This document shows, one piece after another, positions 1 to 5,833 of a stretch of 8,764 bases of DNA. Each line of letters begins with the position of its first letter. The stretch's first letter is position 1. The notes under the pieces are model-generated. The model worked only from the letters and a program-made list of their open reading frames with translations, ran no database searches and was not told the DNA's origin. The DNA comes from an uncultured Desulfovibrio sp. (lineage in GTDB: Bacteria; Desulfobacterota; Desulfovibrionia; Desulfovibrionales; Desulfovibrionaceae), in NCBI GenBank assembly GCA_947177645.1, contig CAMWVJ010000032.1:1-8764 (forward strand), read 5' to 3'. The position numbers and the translations under genes are program-made.

Positions 1-22
1 GGGTAAGCGGGGTATCGGCCAT
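1..22 (-). CDS. Start of the next gene after the MlaE-like permease, probably its ABC ATPase (partial)
   Basis: On the minus strand an ATG at 22-20 opens a frame that reads MADTPLT before the window ends. It lies 7 bp after the permease stop codon. A GAGG Shine-Dalgarno match overlaps that stop and sits 5 nt before the ATG, so translation is likely coupled. In Mla/Ttg2-type loci the permease is usually adjacent to the ATPase (MlaF) and the MCE-domain protein (MlaD). The ATPase is therefore the likeliest identity, but that is inference from gene order, because seven residues carry no family signal. Start-site confidence is fair and functional confidence is low. Confidence 0.5.
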
Positions 23-29
23 ATGCGCC

Positions 30-1157
30 TCAGACGCCGAGCACGTTGCAGATGATGGTGATGATGGCCGTCATGACGATGATGCCCACGATGGAATTGA
101 CCACGGCCCGCGTGGTGGTCTGGCCCACGGCCATGGCGCTCCGGCCGCAGCGCATGCCCTGGTAGCAGCCCGCGATGGCGATGACCACGCCGAACAGGGT
201 GCCGTACACGAGCCCGATGAGGATCTGCCGGTAGGGCACCATCTGCACCGTGGCGTGGAGGTATTCCATGGGGTTGAGGTTCAGCATGAGCGTGCCTACG
301 AGGTAGCCGCCGATGATGCCCATGAGGTCGGCATAGATGGTGAGCAGGGGCACCATGAGCGTGAGCGCGAGCACGCGCGGCAGAACGAGGAAGTCCACCG
401 GCGAGATGCCCAGGGTCTCGAGGGCGTCCACCTCCTCGTTGACCTGCATGGTGCCGATGAGCGCCGCATAGGCCGCGCCGATGCGGCCGGACATGACCAC
501 CCCCACCATGACCGCGCCCATGACGCGCAGCATGCCGATGCCCACGAGCCCGGCCACATAGATCTGCGCGCCGAACTGGGTGAGCTGCACCGCGCCCACA
601 AAGGCGAGGATGAGCCCGAAGAGCATGCTTGTGAGCGAGATGATGGGCAGCGACTGCACGCCGCATTCATACATGGCGCTGATGAAGTCGCGCGAGCGCA
701 TGCGCGAACGGCCGATGATGAGGTTCCAGACGGCGATGCTCACGTCGCCCAGAAAGGAGAGAAAATCCGCGATGCGCGGGGGGAGTGCCAGGGCGGCCGC
801 GCCGATGCGCTCGAGGGCGTCGCCGCGCTCGGTCTCGCGTTCGGCGCCGGCGCGGGGCGGCACGGCGAAGGCCATCTCGATGAGGCGCTTGAGGCCTTCG
901 GGGAGGTCGAGTTCGACCTTGAGCTTGCGCGCCCGCGCGCGCCGGACGAGCTGCACGAGGAAGACGAGCAGGCTGCTGTCCCACGAATCGAGGCCGCTTG
1001 TGGTGAGGATGAGCCCGGTCACGCGCTGGTCGGCAAGGCCGGCGAGCGCCGTGTCCGCCGTGGCCGGCCAGGGGGTGTCCAGGTTCCAGCAGCCGCCCAC
1101 GCTGACGCGCCAGACGCCGCCGACGGCGCCAGCCGTCACTTGCGGGCTCGATTCCAT
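30..1157 (-). CDS. mlaE: STAS-domain-fused MlaE-family ABC transporter permease
   Basis: Inner-membrane permease of the Mla/Ttg2/TGD1 family, which moves phospholipids between the inner and outer membranes and supports outer-membrane lipid asymmetry. The protein is 375 aa from the chosen start. Residues about 11-97 look like a STAS domain (MlaB-like), with SGLDSWDSS at 54-62 in the place of the conserved serine/threonine loop. Residues about 130-375 are the MlaE permease, with several membrane segments. Its hallmark loop is EEVDALETLGISPVDFLVLPR (241-261, beginning EEVDAL and ending LPR), and it has GCYQG (330-334) followed by TTTRAVV near the C-terminus. Many MlaE proteins are about 260 aa; the extra length is the fused STAS domain, which in E. 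coli is the separate protein MlaB. The open frame extends upstream to 1583, but that part runs antisense to polA and looks unrelated. No Shine-Dalgarno precedes the ATG at 1157, and a promoter-like element abuts it. Family assignment is strong; the exact lipid substrate is unknown. Confidence 0.9.
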   Translation of the reverse strand: MESSPQVTAGAVGGVWRVSVGGCWNLDTPWPATADTALAGLADQRVTGLILTTSGLDSWDSSLLVFLVQLVRRARARKLKVELDLPEGLKRLIEMAFAVPPRAGAERETERGDALERIGAAALALPPRIADFLSFLGDVSIAVWNLIIGRSRMRSRDFISAMYECGVQSLPIISLTSMLFGLILAFVGAVQLTQFGAQIYVAGLVGIGMLRVMGAVMVGVVMSGRIGAAYAALIGTMQVNEEVDALETLGISPVDFLVLPRVLALTLMVPLLTIYADLMGIIGGYLVGTLMLNLNPMEYLHATVQMVPYRQILIGLVYGTLFGVVIAIAGCYQGMRCGRSAMAVGQTTTRAVVNSIVGIIVMTAIITIICNVLGV

Positions 1158-1163
1158 GCCGTT

Positions 1164-1193
1164 ATCATATGCCACGCGGCCCGGTAAGCGCAA
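1164..1193 (-). promoter_or_regulatory. Candidate sigma-70 promoter for the permease gene, abutting its start codon
   Basis: On the minus strand a TTGCGC (-35-like, 1193-1188) is followed after 18 nt by TATGAT (-10-like, 1169-1164, five of six consensus bases). The expected start point, about 7 nt further on, falls at or within 1-2 nt of the A of the ATG at 1157. This implies a leaderless transcript and fits the absence of a Shine-Dalgarno sequence. Only three -35 bases match, so the call is tentative. Confidence 0.45.
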
Positions 1194-1233
1194 GCGTGTC
1201 GCGCTCCCGATACTTTTTCCGGCGCTCCCCGCC

Positions 1234-1258
1234 CCAGAGGCCGGGCGCGCCCCTCTGG
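1234..1258 (+). promoter_or_regulatory. Stem-loop next to the polA ribosome-binding region
   Basis: CCAGAGG (1234-1240) and CCTCTGG (1252-1258) form a perfect 7-bp inverted repeat around an 11-nt GC-rich loop, ending 10 nt before the polA ATG. The second arm contains the first bases of GGATGGA (1257-1263), the only Shine-Dalgarno-like sequence before polA. In the transcript the hairpin could partly hide the ribosome-binding site or act as an insulator between the divergent genes. The repeat is directly visible; the role is inference. Confidence 0.4.
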
Positions 1259-1268
1259 ATGGACTGCC

Positions 1269-4013
1269 ATGTCGCTCAAGCAACGTCTCGGCCTCAATGC
1301 GGACCCCGTTTTCCTCATGGACGGCACGGCCTTCATCTACAGGGGCTTTTTTGCCAACCGCCACATGCAGCGCTCCGACGGCTTCCCCACCAATGCCCTT
1401 GTGGTGGTCACGCGCGTGCTCCTGCGCATCCTGCGCGAGGAAAAGCCCAAACACTTCCTCTTTCTCAAGGACGGGCGGGGCAAGAACTTTCGCCATGAGA
1501 TCTATGCCGACTACAAGGCCAACCGCGAGGCCATGCCCGAAGACCTCGCCAAACAGCTCCCGCCCATAGAGCGCATGGTGCACGCGCTCGGCCTCGCCTT
1601 CGAGGAGTCACAGGGCTGCGAGGCCGACGACTGCATAGCGGCGCTGGCCGCGCGCTTCGCGCCGGAACTGCCCGTGGTCATCATCAGCGGCGACAAGGAT
1701 TTGAAGCAGTGCCTCGCGCCCAACGTCTATATGTGGGACCCCGGCTCCAAGGACGAGCGCCTGATCACCGAGGCGGACTTCGAGGCCGAGAACGGCGTTA
1801 CCCCGGCCCAGTGGGCCGACGTGCAGGCGCTGGTGGGCGACGCGAGCGACAATATCCCCGGCGTGCCGGGCATCGGCCCCAAGACCGCGCGCCAGATCTT
1901 CGCCATCTGCCCCACGCTGGAGGACATCCGCGACCATTTCGCCCTTTTGCCGCCCAAGTTGCAGGACAAGTTGCGCCCGCATCTGGAGGACATGTTCACC
2001 TGGCGCGAGCTCACCAGGCTCTCGCGCGGCGTGTGCGCCAATATCGACCTTGGCGCGCTCGACGTGGGGCCCATCAATATCGCCGAATGCCGCGCGCTCG
2101 CGCAGGAATACGAGCTTTTCGCGCTCAGGCGCGAGATAGCGGCCCTCGTGCAGGCCGGGGCGCCCCATGTGACCGCACCGGACATGGCCGCGGCGGTGGC
2201 CGGCGCGCCGGAAGACCCGGCGGACACGGCCCGGGCGGCAAGCGGGGATGCCCCCGCCGGTGTGGGGAAGGGCGGCAGCCAGCTCGAGCTGGGAGTGCCC
2301 GCCATACCCGCCGCGGAGGAAGTGGCAGAGGTCGCGCAGCTCCCGCCCTGCGAGGGGCGCACCGTGGCCCTCATCTGGGCCGATGGCGCCGGCCGGCCGC
2401 CGCGCGTGGCCGTGGCCCCCGCCGAGGCACAGGCCGGGGGCGTGGAGCCAGCGCCGGCTACGGTGCTCGGCAGCGTGACGGAATATGCGTGGACAGGCCC
2501 CATGACGGAATTGTGCGCTTGGGTGGAAAAGGCGGCGCAAGTGGCCGTGGCCGACCTGAAGACCCTGCTTCTGGCCGCGCCCTTCTGGAAGGGGCTGCTG
2601 AAGATCCGCGTGCTCGACCTCGGGCTCGTGGCCTACCTGCTCGGGCCCGAGGCCGGGGAATACGGCTGGTCGCGCCTCGCGGCCCGCTGGAGCGACGCCC
2701 TGGGCCTCGAGGGGCGCGGGCCGGCCATCGTGGCGCTTGGCATGGCGCATACGCTCTCGGCGCAGCTTGCGGCCAACGAGCTCACAAGGCTCTATGAAAA
2801 GCTGGAGCTGCCGCTGGTGCCCGTGCTCGCCGCCATGGAGGAGCGCGGCATCGCCATCGACCCCGCGGCCTTCCGCAGTTTTCTCGACGACGTGCAGCGC
2901 GAACTCGATACGCTCACGCGCGAGGTCTATGCGGAGGCCGGCGGCGAGTTCAACATCCGCTCCGCGCGGAAGCTCGGGGAGGTGCTGTACGAACGTCTGC
3001 ACCTGCCCGCGCCCAAAAAGACCCGCGGCGGCCAGCCCTCCACCAGTCAGGAGACCCTGGAACGCCTCGCGCCGGACGCGCCCATCGTGCAGAACATCCT
3101 CCAGTACCGCAAGCTCGAGAAGATGCGCTCCACCTATCTTGAGCCGCTGCCCCTGCACATGGACGCGCATGACCGCATCCACACCACCTTCAACCAGGAG
3201 GCCACGGCCACGGGCCGCATTTCCTCCAGCAACCCCAACCTCCAGAACATCCCGGTGCGCGGGCCGCTCGGCAAGCGCATGCGGGCCTGCTTCGTGGCCG
3301 GCCCGGGCAATGCCCTCGTCTCGGCGGATTATTCGCAGATCGAGTTGCGCATCCTCGCCCACATGTCGCAGGACCCGGCCCTGCTGGACGCCTTCCGCGA
3401 GGGGGAGGACATCCACGCCCGCACCGCGGCCCTCGTGTTCGACATGCCGCAGGACAAGGTGCTGCCCGACCAGCGGCGCATGGCCAAGACCATCAATTTT
3501 GGCCTCATCTACGGCATGGGCGCCAACAAGCTCGGTCAGGAGCTCAAGATCTCCACGGCCGAGGCGCGGGCCTTCATCGACCGCTATTTCGCGCGCCTCA
3601 CGGGCCTCAAGGCCTTTTACGAGCGCGTCATCGAGGGCGCGCGCGAGCGCGGCTATGTGGTGACGCTGGCCGGGCGCCGGCGCTGGCTGCCGGGCATCCT
3701 TTCGGCCAACGGGCAGACAGCGGCGCAGGCCCAGCGGCAAGCCGTGAACACGGTCATCCAGGGCTCGGCCGCGGATGTCATCAAGCTCGCCATGATCGCC
3801 ACGGCCGAAGATGCGGAGCTGCGCCGCCTCAAGGCCGGCCTCGTGCTCCAGGTGCATGACGAGCTCGTGCTGGAGCTTCCCGAAGCCGGCGCCAGGGAGG
3901 CCGGGGCGCGCGTGGCCGCCCTCATGGAGTCGGTGAGGCCCGGCGGTGTCGAACTCTCCGTGCCCCTCGTGGTGGACTGGGGCTATGGCCGCGACTGGGG
4001 CAGCGCGCACTGA
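1269..4013 (+). CDS. polA: DNA polymerase I (5'-nuclease and polymerase active, proofreading domain degenerate)
   Basis: Cytoplasmic repair and Okazaki-fragment-processing polymerase, 914 aa (E. coli Pol I is 928). The 5'-nuclease domain spans roughly 1-295: LMDGTAF with D18, D68 in KDGRGKNFR, EADD at 118-121, SGDKD at 140-144, and the helix-3-turn-helix GDASDNIPGVPGIG from G190. An Ala/Pro-rich linker occupies about 297-360. Residues about 362-507 fold into the place of the 3'-5' exonuclease, but the FDTET-type motif is missing. The NLKYD equivalent reads DLKTL (429-433), and the last metal-binding Asp region reads HTLSAQLA, so proofreading is predicted lost, as in Taq and Bacillus Pol I. 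The polymerase domain (about 508-914) is complete: DYSQIELRI with D687, the O-helix RRMAKTINFGLIYGM with K740, F744 and Y748, and VHDE with D864 and E865. These match E. coli D705, K758, F762, Y766, D882 and E883 at a constant offset of 18. The ATG at 1269 has only a weak GGA upstream. Identification is near certain. Confidence 0.98.
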   Translation: MSLKQRLGLNADPVFLMDGTAFIYRGFFANRHMQRSDGFPTNALVVVTRVLLRILREEKPKHFLFLKDGRGKNFRHEIYADYKANREAMPEDLAKQLPPIERMVHALGLAFEESQGCEADDCIAALAARFAPELPVVIISGDKDLKQCLAPNVYMWDPGSKDERLITEADFEAENGVTPAQWADVQALVGDASDNIPGVPGIGPKTARQIFAICPTLEDIRDHFALLPPKLQDKLRPHLEDMFTWRELTRLSRGVCANIDLGALDVGPINIAECRALAQEYELFALRREIAALVQAGAPHVTAPDMAAAVAGAPEDPADTARAASGDAPAGVGKGGSQLELGVPAIPAAEEVAEVAQLPPCEGRTVALIWADGAGRPPRVAVAPAEAQAGGVEPAPATVLGSVTEYAWTGPMTELCAWVEKAAQVAVADLKTLLLAAPFWKGLLKIRVLDLGLVAYLLGPEAGEYGWSRLAARWSDALGLEGRGPAIVALGMAHTLSAQLAANELTRLYEKLELPLVPVLAAMEERGIAIDPAAFRSFLDDVQRELDTLTREVYAEAGGEFNIRSARKLGEVLYERLHLPAPKKTRGGQPSTSQETLERLAPDAPIVQNILQYRKLEKMRSTYLEPLPLHMDAHDRIHTTFNQEATATGRISSSNPNLQNIPVRGPLGKRMRACFVAGPGNALVSADYSQIELRILAHMSQDPALLDAFREGEDIHARTAALVFDMPQDKVLPDQRRMAKTINFGLIYGMGANKLGQELKISTAEARAFIDRYFARLTGLKAFYERVIEGARERGYVVTLAGRRRWLPGILSANGQTAAQAQRQAVNTVIQGSAADVIKLAMIATAEDAELRRLKAGLVLQVHDELVLELPEAGAREAGARVAALMESVRPGGVELSVPLVVDWGYGRDWGSAH

Positions 4014-4053
4014 GGGCTGCGCCGCAGCAGTAAAACAGCGCCCCGCTGCTCAG

Positions 4054-4084
4054 GGCGCCCATGACCACCCGGCACTTGGGCGCC
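4054..4084 (+). repeat. Inverted repeat just after polA
   Basis: GGCGCCC (4054-4060) pairs with GGGCGCC (4078-4084) across a 17-nt spacer, giving a 7-bp stem about 40 nt beyond the polA stop. It is followed immediately by a second, stronger inverted repeat, so the two could act together in ending or protecting the polA transcript. No T-run follows. Confidence 0.4.
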
Positions 4085-4085
4085 T

Positions 4086-4117
4086 GCGGGCATGCCCGGG
4101 GCACTCTCCATGCCCGC
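4086..4117 (+). terminator. Candidate polA terminator-like hairpin without a T-tract
   Basis: GCGGGCATG (4086-4094) and CATGCCCGC (4109-4117) form a perfect 9-bp GC-rich stem around a 14-nt loop, about 75 nt after the polA stop codon. It is the strongest inverted repeat in this gap and is well placed to end polA transcription. The bases after it are GC-rich with no run of T, so it is not a classical intrinsic terminator. It may be a Rho-assisted or mRNA-stabilising hairpin, or an operator, since the left arm contains the palindrome GGGCATGCCC. Confidence 0.35.
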
Positions 4118-4502
4118 GGCCGTCCCGTGCCTCCGCCGCGCCCGGGTGCGCTGGCGTGGGCTTTTCCGCATACATTCTTAAACCCTTAAGTCGCTGATCT
4201 CCTCACCATCCCCAGCTACCGGCCGGGCCTCTCCCCCCGCGACAGGCCGTTACGACCTTTCCCTCCGCCTCCTTACCACTTCCACCATTGTCCACGGTCG
4301 GTAGCCGTCGCCGTTGCCCCTTTCTCTACGGCCGCGTCCATCCCCACAGCATGCGGCCGCGGCATTGCCGTCCTCTGCCAGCCCGCGCCCATGGGCGCCC
4401 CTTGCGCCGAAAAATGGAGTTAAGGTCAGGGAAAAATCCAGACCATTGGCATACCTTTTCTGCCCAATTTTCATTTTTCCCCTTTCTGAAATAAAAAAGA
4501 TA

Positions 4503-4527
4503 ATAAATATCCATGAGATATAAATAT
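4503..4527. repeat. A/T-rich direct repeat upstream of the regulator promoter
   Basis: ATAAATAT occurs at 4503-4510 and again at 4520-4527, 17 bp apart from start to start. The second copy runs into the palindrome AAATATTT (4522-4529). The block ends about 20 bp before the -35 box of the regulator promoter. This position suits an UP-element-like contact for RNA polymerase or a binding site for a nucleoid protein or regulator. In a GC-rich genome such a block is conspicuous, but its role is inferred. Confidence 0.35.
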
Positions 4528-4547
4528 TTCTTTGGTCGTGAAAATGG

Positions 4548-4576
4548 TTGACACAAAAAGCGCAATATCCCATACT
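4548..4576 (+). promoter_or_regulatory. Sigma-70 promoter of the regulator-tctBA-M20-tctC unit
   Basis: A perfect TTGACA (4548-4553) is followed after exactly 17 nt by CATACT (4571-4576, four of six -10 bases), with A/T-rich sequence upstream. Transcription would start near 4583, only about 2 nt before the regulator ATG at 4585, so the regulator message is predicted to be leaderless or nearly so. The small palindrome TTG-ACA-CAA (4548-4556) overlaps the -35 box and could serve as an autoregulatory site for the GntR protein, but that is weak. The -35 box and spacing are the strongest promoter evidence in the window. Confidence 0.65.
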
Positions 4577-4584
4577 CACAACTG

Positions 4585-5307
4585 ATGGAAACTCGAACCG
4601 CCTCCAAGATCCAATACCTGCCCCCGCGCGAGAAGACGCCCTCGGGCCTCCAGATACTGCTCGACAAGCTGTGGCGCTTCATCCGCGATGGCAAGTTTGA
4701 GGAAGGGGACAAATTGCCGCCCGAGCGCGTGCTCGCCGAAACGCTCGGGGTTTCGCGCGCGAGCCTGCGCAAGGCCATCCAGGTGCTGGTGGCGCGCGGG
4801 CTGCTTCTAAGCCGCCAGGGCGACGGCACCTATGTGCGCGCTGCCTCCGCCGTCATCCCGCTGTCGCCCGCGGTGATGGAAGATCTCGGGGCCTTCAACG
4901 ACATCCTCGAGGCGCGCGAGCTGCTGGAGCCGGAGATCGCCGAGCTCGCCTGCCTGCGCCACACGAGCGAGCAGCTTGACCAGCTCAAGATCATCACCTG
5001 CGACCAGCAGCGCCGCCTGCTCACCGGGCAGGACGACGGCGACCTCGACGCCGCCTTCCACACCGTGCTCGCCCAGTGCAGCGGCAACACGGCCCTCGTG
5101 GAGATCATCAAGGCCATCAATGTGCGTTACCGGCACTGCCGCTCCCCGGAACTTCGGGACACCGAGTGGCGCCAGTTCTCCGTGGAGACGCACCTGAGGA
5201 TCATCGACGCGCTGGAGCGCCGTTCCATCCCCGAATGCCGCGCCGCGGTGATGGAGCACCTGAAGTCCGTCAGGCGCAACCACCCCTACACGGTGCAAAA
5301 TCTCTAG
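4585..5307 (+). CDS. FadR-subfamily GntR transcriptional regulator (FCD ligand-binding domain)
   Basis: Cytoplasmic one-component regulator of 240 aa, usual for the subfamily. Residues about 20-85 are the GntR winged helix: KLPPERVLAETLGVSRASLR (43-62) is the recognition region, and SRQGDGTYV (76-84) is the wing. Residues about 100-230 are the all-helical FCD domain. D155-x3-H159, H203 and H225 have the arrangement of the Asp/His metal site of FCD regulators, which usually bind small carboxylates through that metal. Starts at an ATG with no Shine-Dalgarno, just after a TTGACA promoter; later in-frame starts would cut into the domain. tctB begins 19 nt downstream on the same strand, so it is probably co-transcribed and autoregulated. 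By context it likely controls the transporter operon in response to the imported carboxylate or its product. The ligand cannot be read from the sequence, and whether it represses or activates is not known. Confidence 0.93.
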   Translation: METRTASKIQYLPPREKTPSGLQILLDKLWRFIRDGKFEEGDKLPPERVLAETLGVSRASLRKAIQVLVARGLLLSRQGDGTYVRAASAVIPLSPAVMEDLGAFNDILEARELLEPEIAELACLRHTSEQLDQLKIITCDQQRRLLTGQDDGDLDAAFHTVLAQCSGNTALVEIIKAINVRYRHCRSPELRDTEWRQFSVETHLRIIDALERRSIPECRAAVMEHLKSVRRNHPYTVQNL

Positions 5308-5326
5308 CCCCACGCGGAGCCGGCCC

Positions 5327-5812
5327 ATGAAAAGCCCCACCGACGTTGTAAGCGGCCTCCTTCTGCTCGTCTTTTGCGCCATCGGCTTTTCAAGCGTTGC
5401 GGAGCTTCCGGCCGGGGGCACCCTCGAGAACATCGGCCCCGCCGGCGTGCCCAAAGCGGTGCTCATCCTGCTCTCCTTCCTGAGCGCCGTGCTCATCGTC
5501 AAGGGCTTCGTGCGGGCGCCCGCCAGGCCCTACTGGCCCGACCGGCGCGTGCTCAAGAAAGTGGGCGCCTTCGTGGGGCTGTTCTTCCTCTACCTCGCCG
5601 GCGTCATCGGCCTCGGCGATGTCTTCGCGCACATGGAGTCGCCGCCCTTCGCCTGGGGCGGGGCCTTCGGCGTCAGCACCTTCTTCTTCCTCTGCCTCGC
5701 GCTGCCGCTGCTCGGGCGCCGCAAGCCGCTGGAGGTCTTTCTTGTGGCCAGCCTGACGACGGTGTGCCTGCTCGTCGCCTTCGGCTGGTTTTTCCAGGTC
5801 ATGCTGCCCTAA
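5327..5812 (+). CDS. tctB: Tripartite tricarboxylate transporter small membrane subunit TctB
   Basis: Small inner-membrane subunit of a TTT-family secondary importer, which takes up carboxylates using an ion gradient with a periplasmic binding protein. The protein is 161 aa, usual for TctB. Hydrophobic segments lie at about 8-24, 43-62, 79-98, 112-129 and 137-158. IGPAGVP (36-42) before the second segment corresponds to the GPGxFP-type motif of the family, in a diverged form. The ATG at 5327 has GGAG 7 nt upstream (5316-5319). It lies 19 nt after the regulator and 21 nt before tctA, consistent with one operon. TctB sequences are poorly conserved, so the call rests on length, topology, the motif and the strong tctA neighbour. 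Confidence 0.88.
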   Translation: MKSPTDVVSGLLLLVFCAIGFSSVAELPAGGTLENIGPAGVPKAVLILLSFLSAVLIVKGFVRAPARPYWPDRRVLKKVGAFVGLFFLYLAGVIGLGDVFAHMESPPFAWGGAFGVSTFFFLCLALPLLGRRKPLEVFLVASLTTVCLLVAFGWFFQVMLP

Positions 5813-5833
5813 GTCCGCCCCGCGGGAGGAACC

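Larger units (their letters stand above)
4014..4584. other. Gene-free intergenic region between polA and the transporter operon
   Basis: About 570 bp with no convincing coding sequence: the short open frames here have no recognisable domains, no good ribosome-binding sites and no consistent codon bias. The first part (4014-4120) is GC-rich and packed with inverted repeats, including CAGCG/CGCTG at 4036-4048. CTTAA-ACCC-TTAAG lies at 4177-4190. From about 4200 to 4420 I see nothing specific beyond a pyrimidine-rich plus strand. From about 4430 to 4580 the sequence becomes A/T-rich, in sharp contrast to its surroundings, and holds the promoter of the regulator gene. The length is enough for a small RNA or a long regulatory region, but nothing seen here proves either. 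Confidence 0.7.

Noticed and set aside
1209..1214. GATACT as a -10 box for polA on the plus strand
   Set aside because: It matches four of six bases, but no acceptable -35 sequence lies 16-18 nt upstream, so the polA promoter cannot be placed with confidence.
1158..1583. Upstream extension of the permease frame by 142 codons
   Set aside because: The extra residues run antisense to the polA 5' end and show no similarity to the STAS-MlaE architecture. The STAS domain starts shortly after the ATG at 1157, and a promoter lies just upstream of it.
1608..4010. 800-codon open frame on the minus strand opposite polA
   Set aside because: The same in-register antisense effect over a certain polA gene. 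It has no recognisable domain and no ribosome-binding site or promoter at its start.
4446..4463. Possible sigma-54 promoter at TTGGCATACCTTTTCTGC
   Set aside because: The TTGGCA half fits, but the GC of the -12 element is two bases too far away, and a much better sigma-70 promoter lies downstream at 4548-4576.
4250..4829. Short open frames on both strands in the gap before the regulator
   Set aside because: They are low-complexity Arg/Pro/Ser-rich translations, overlap each other and the promoter, and lack ribosome-binding sites and any family resemblance.
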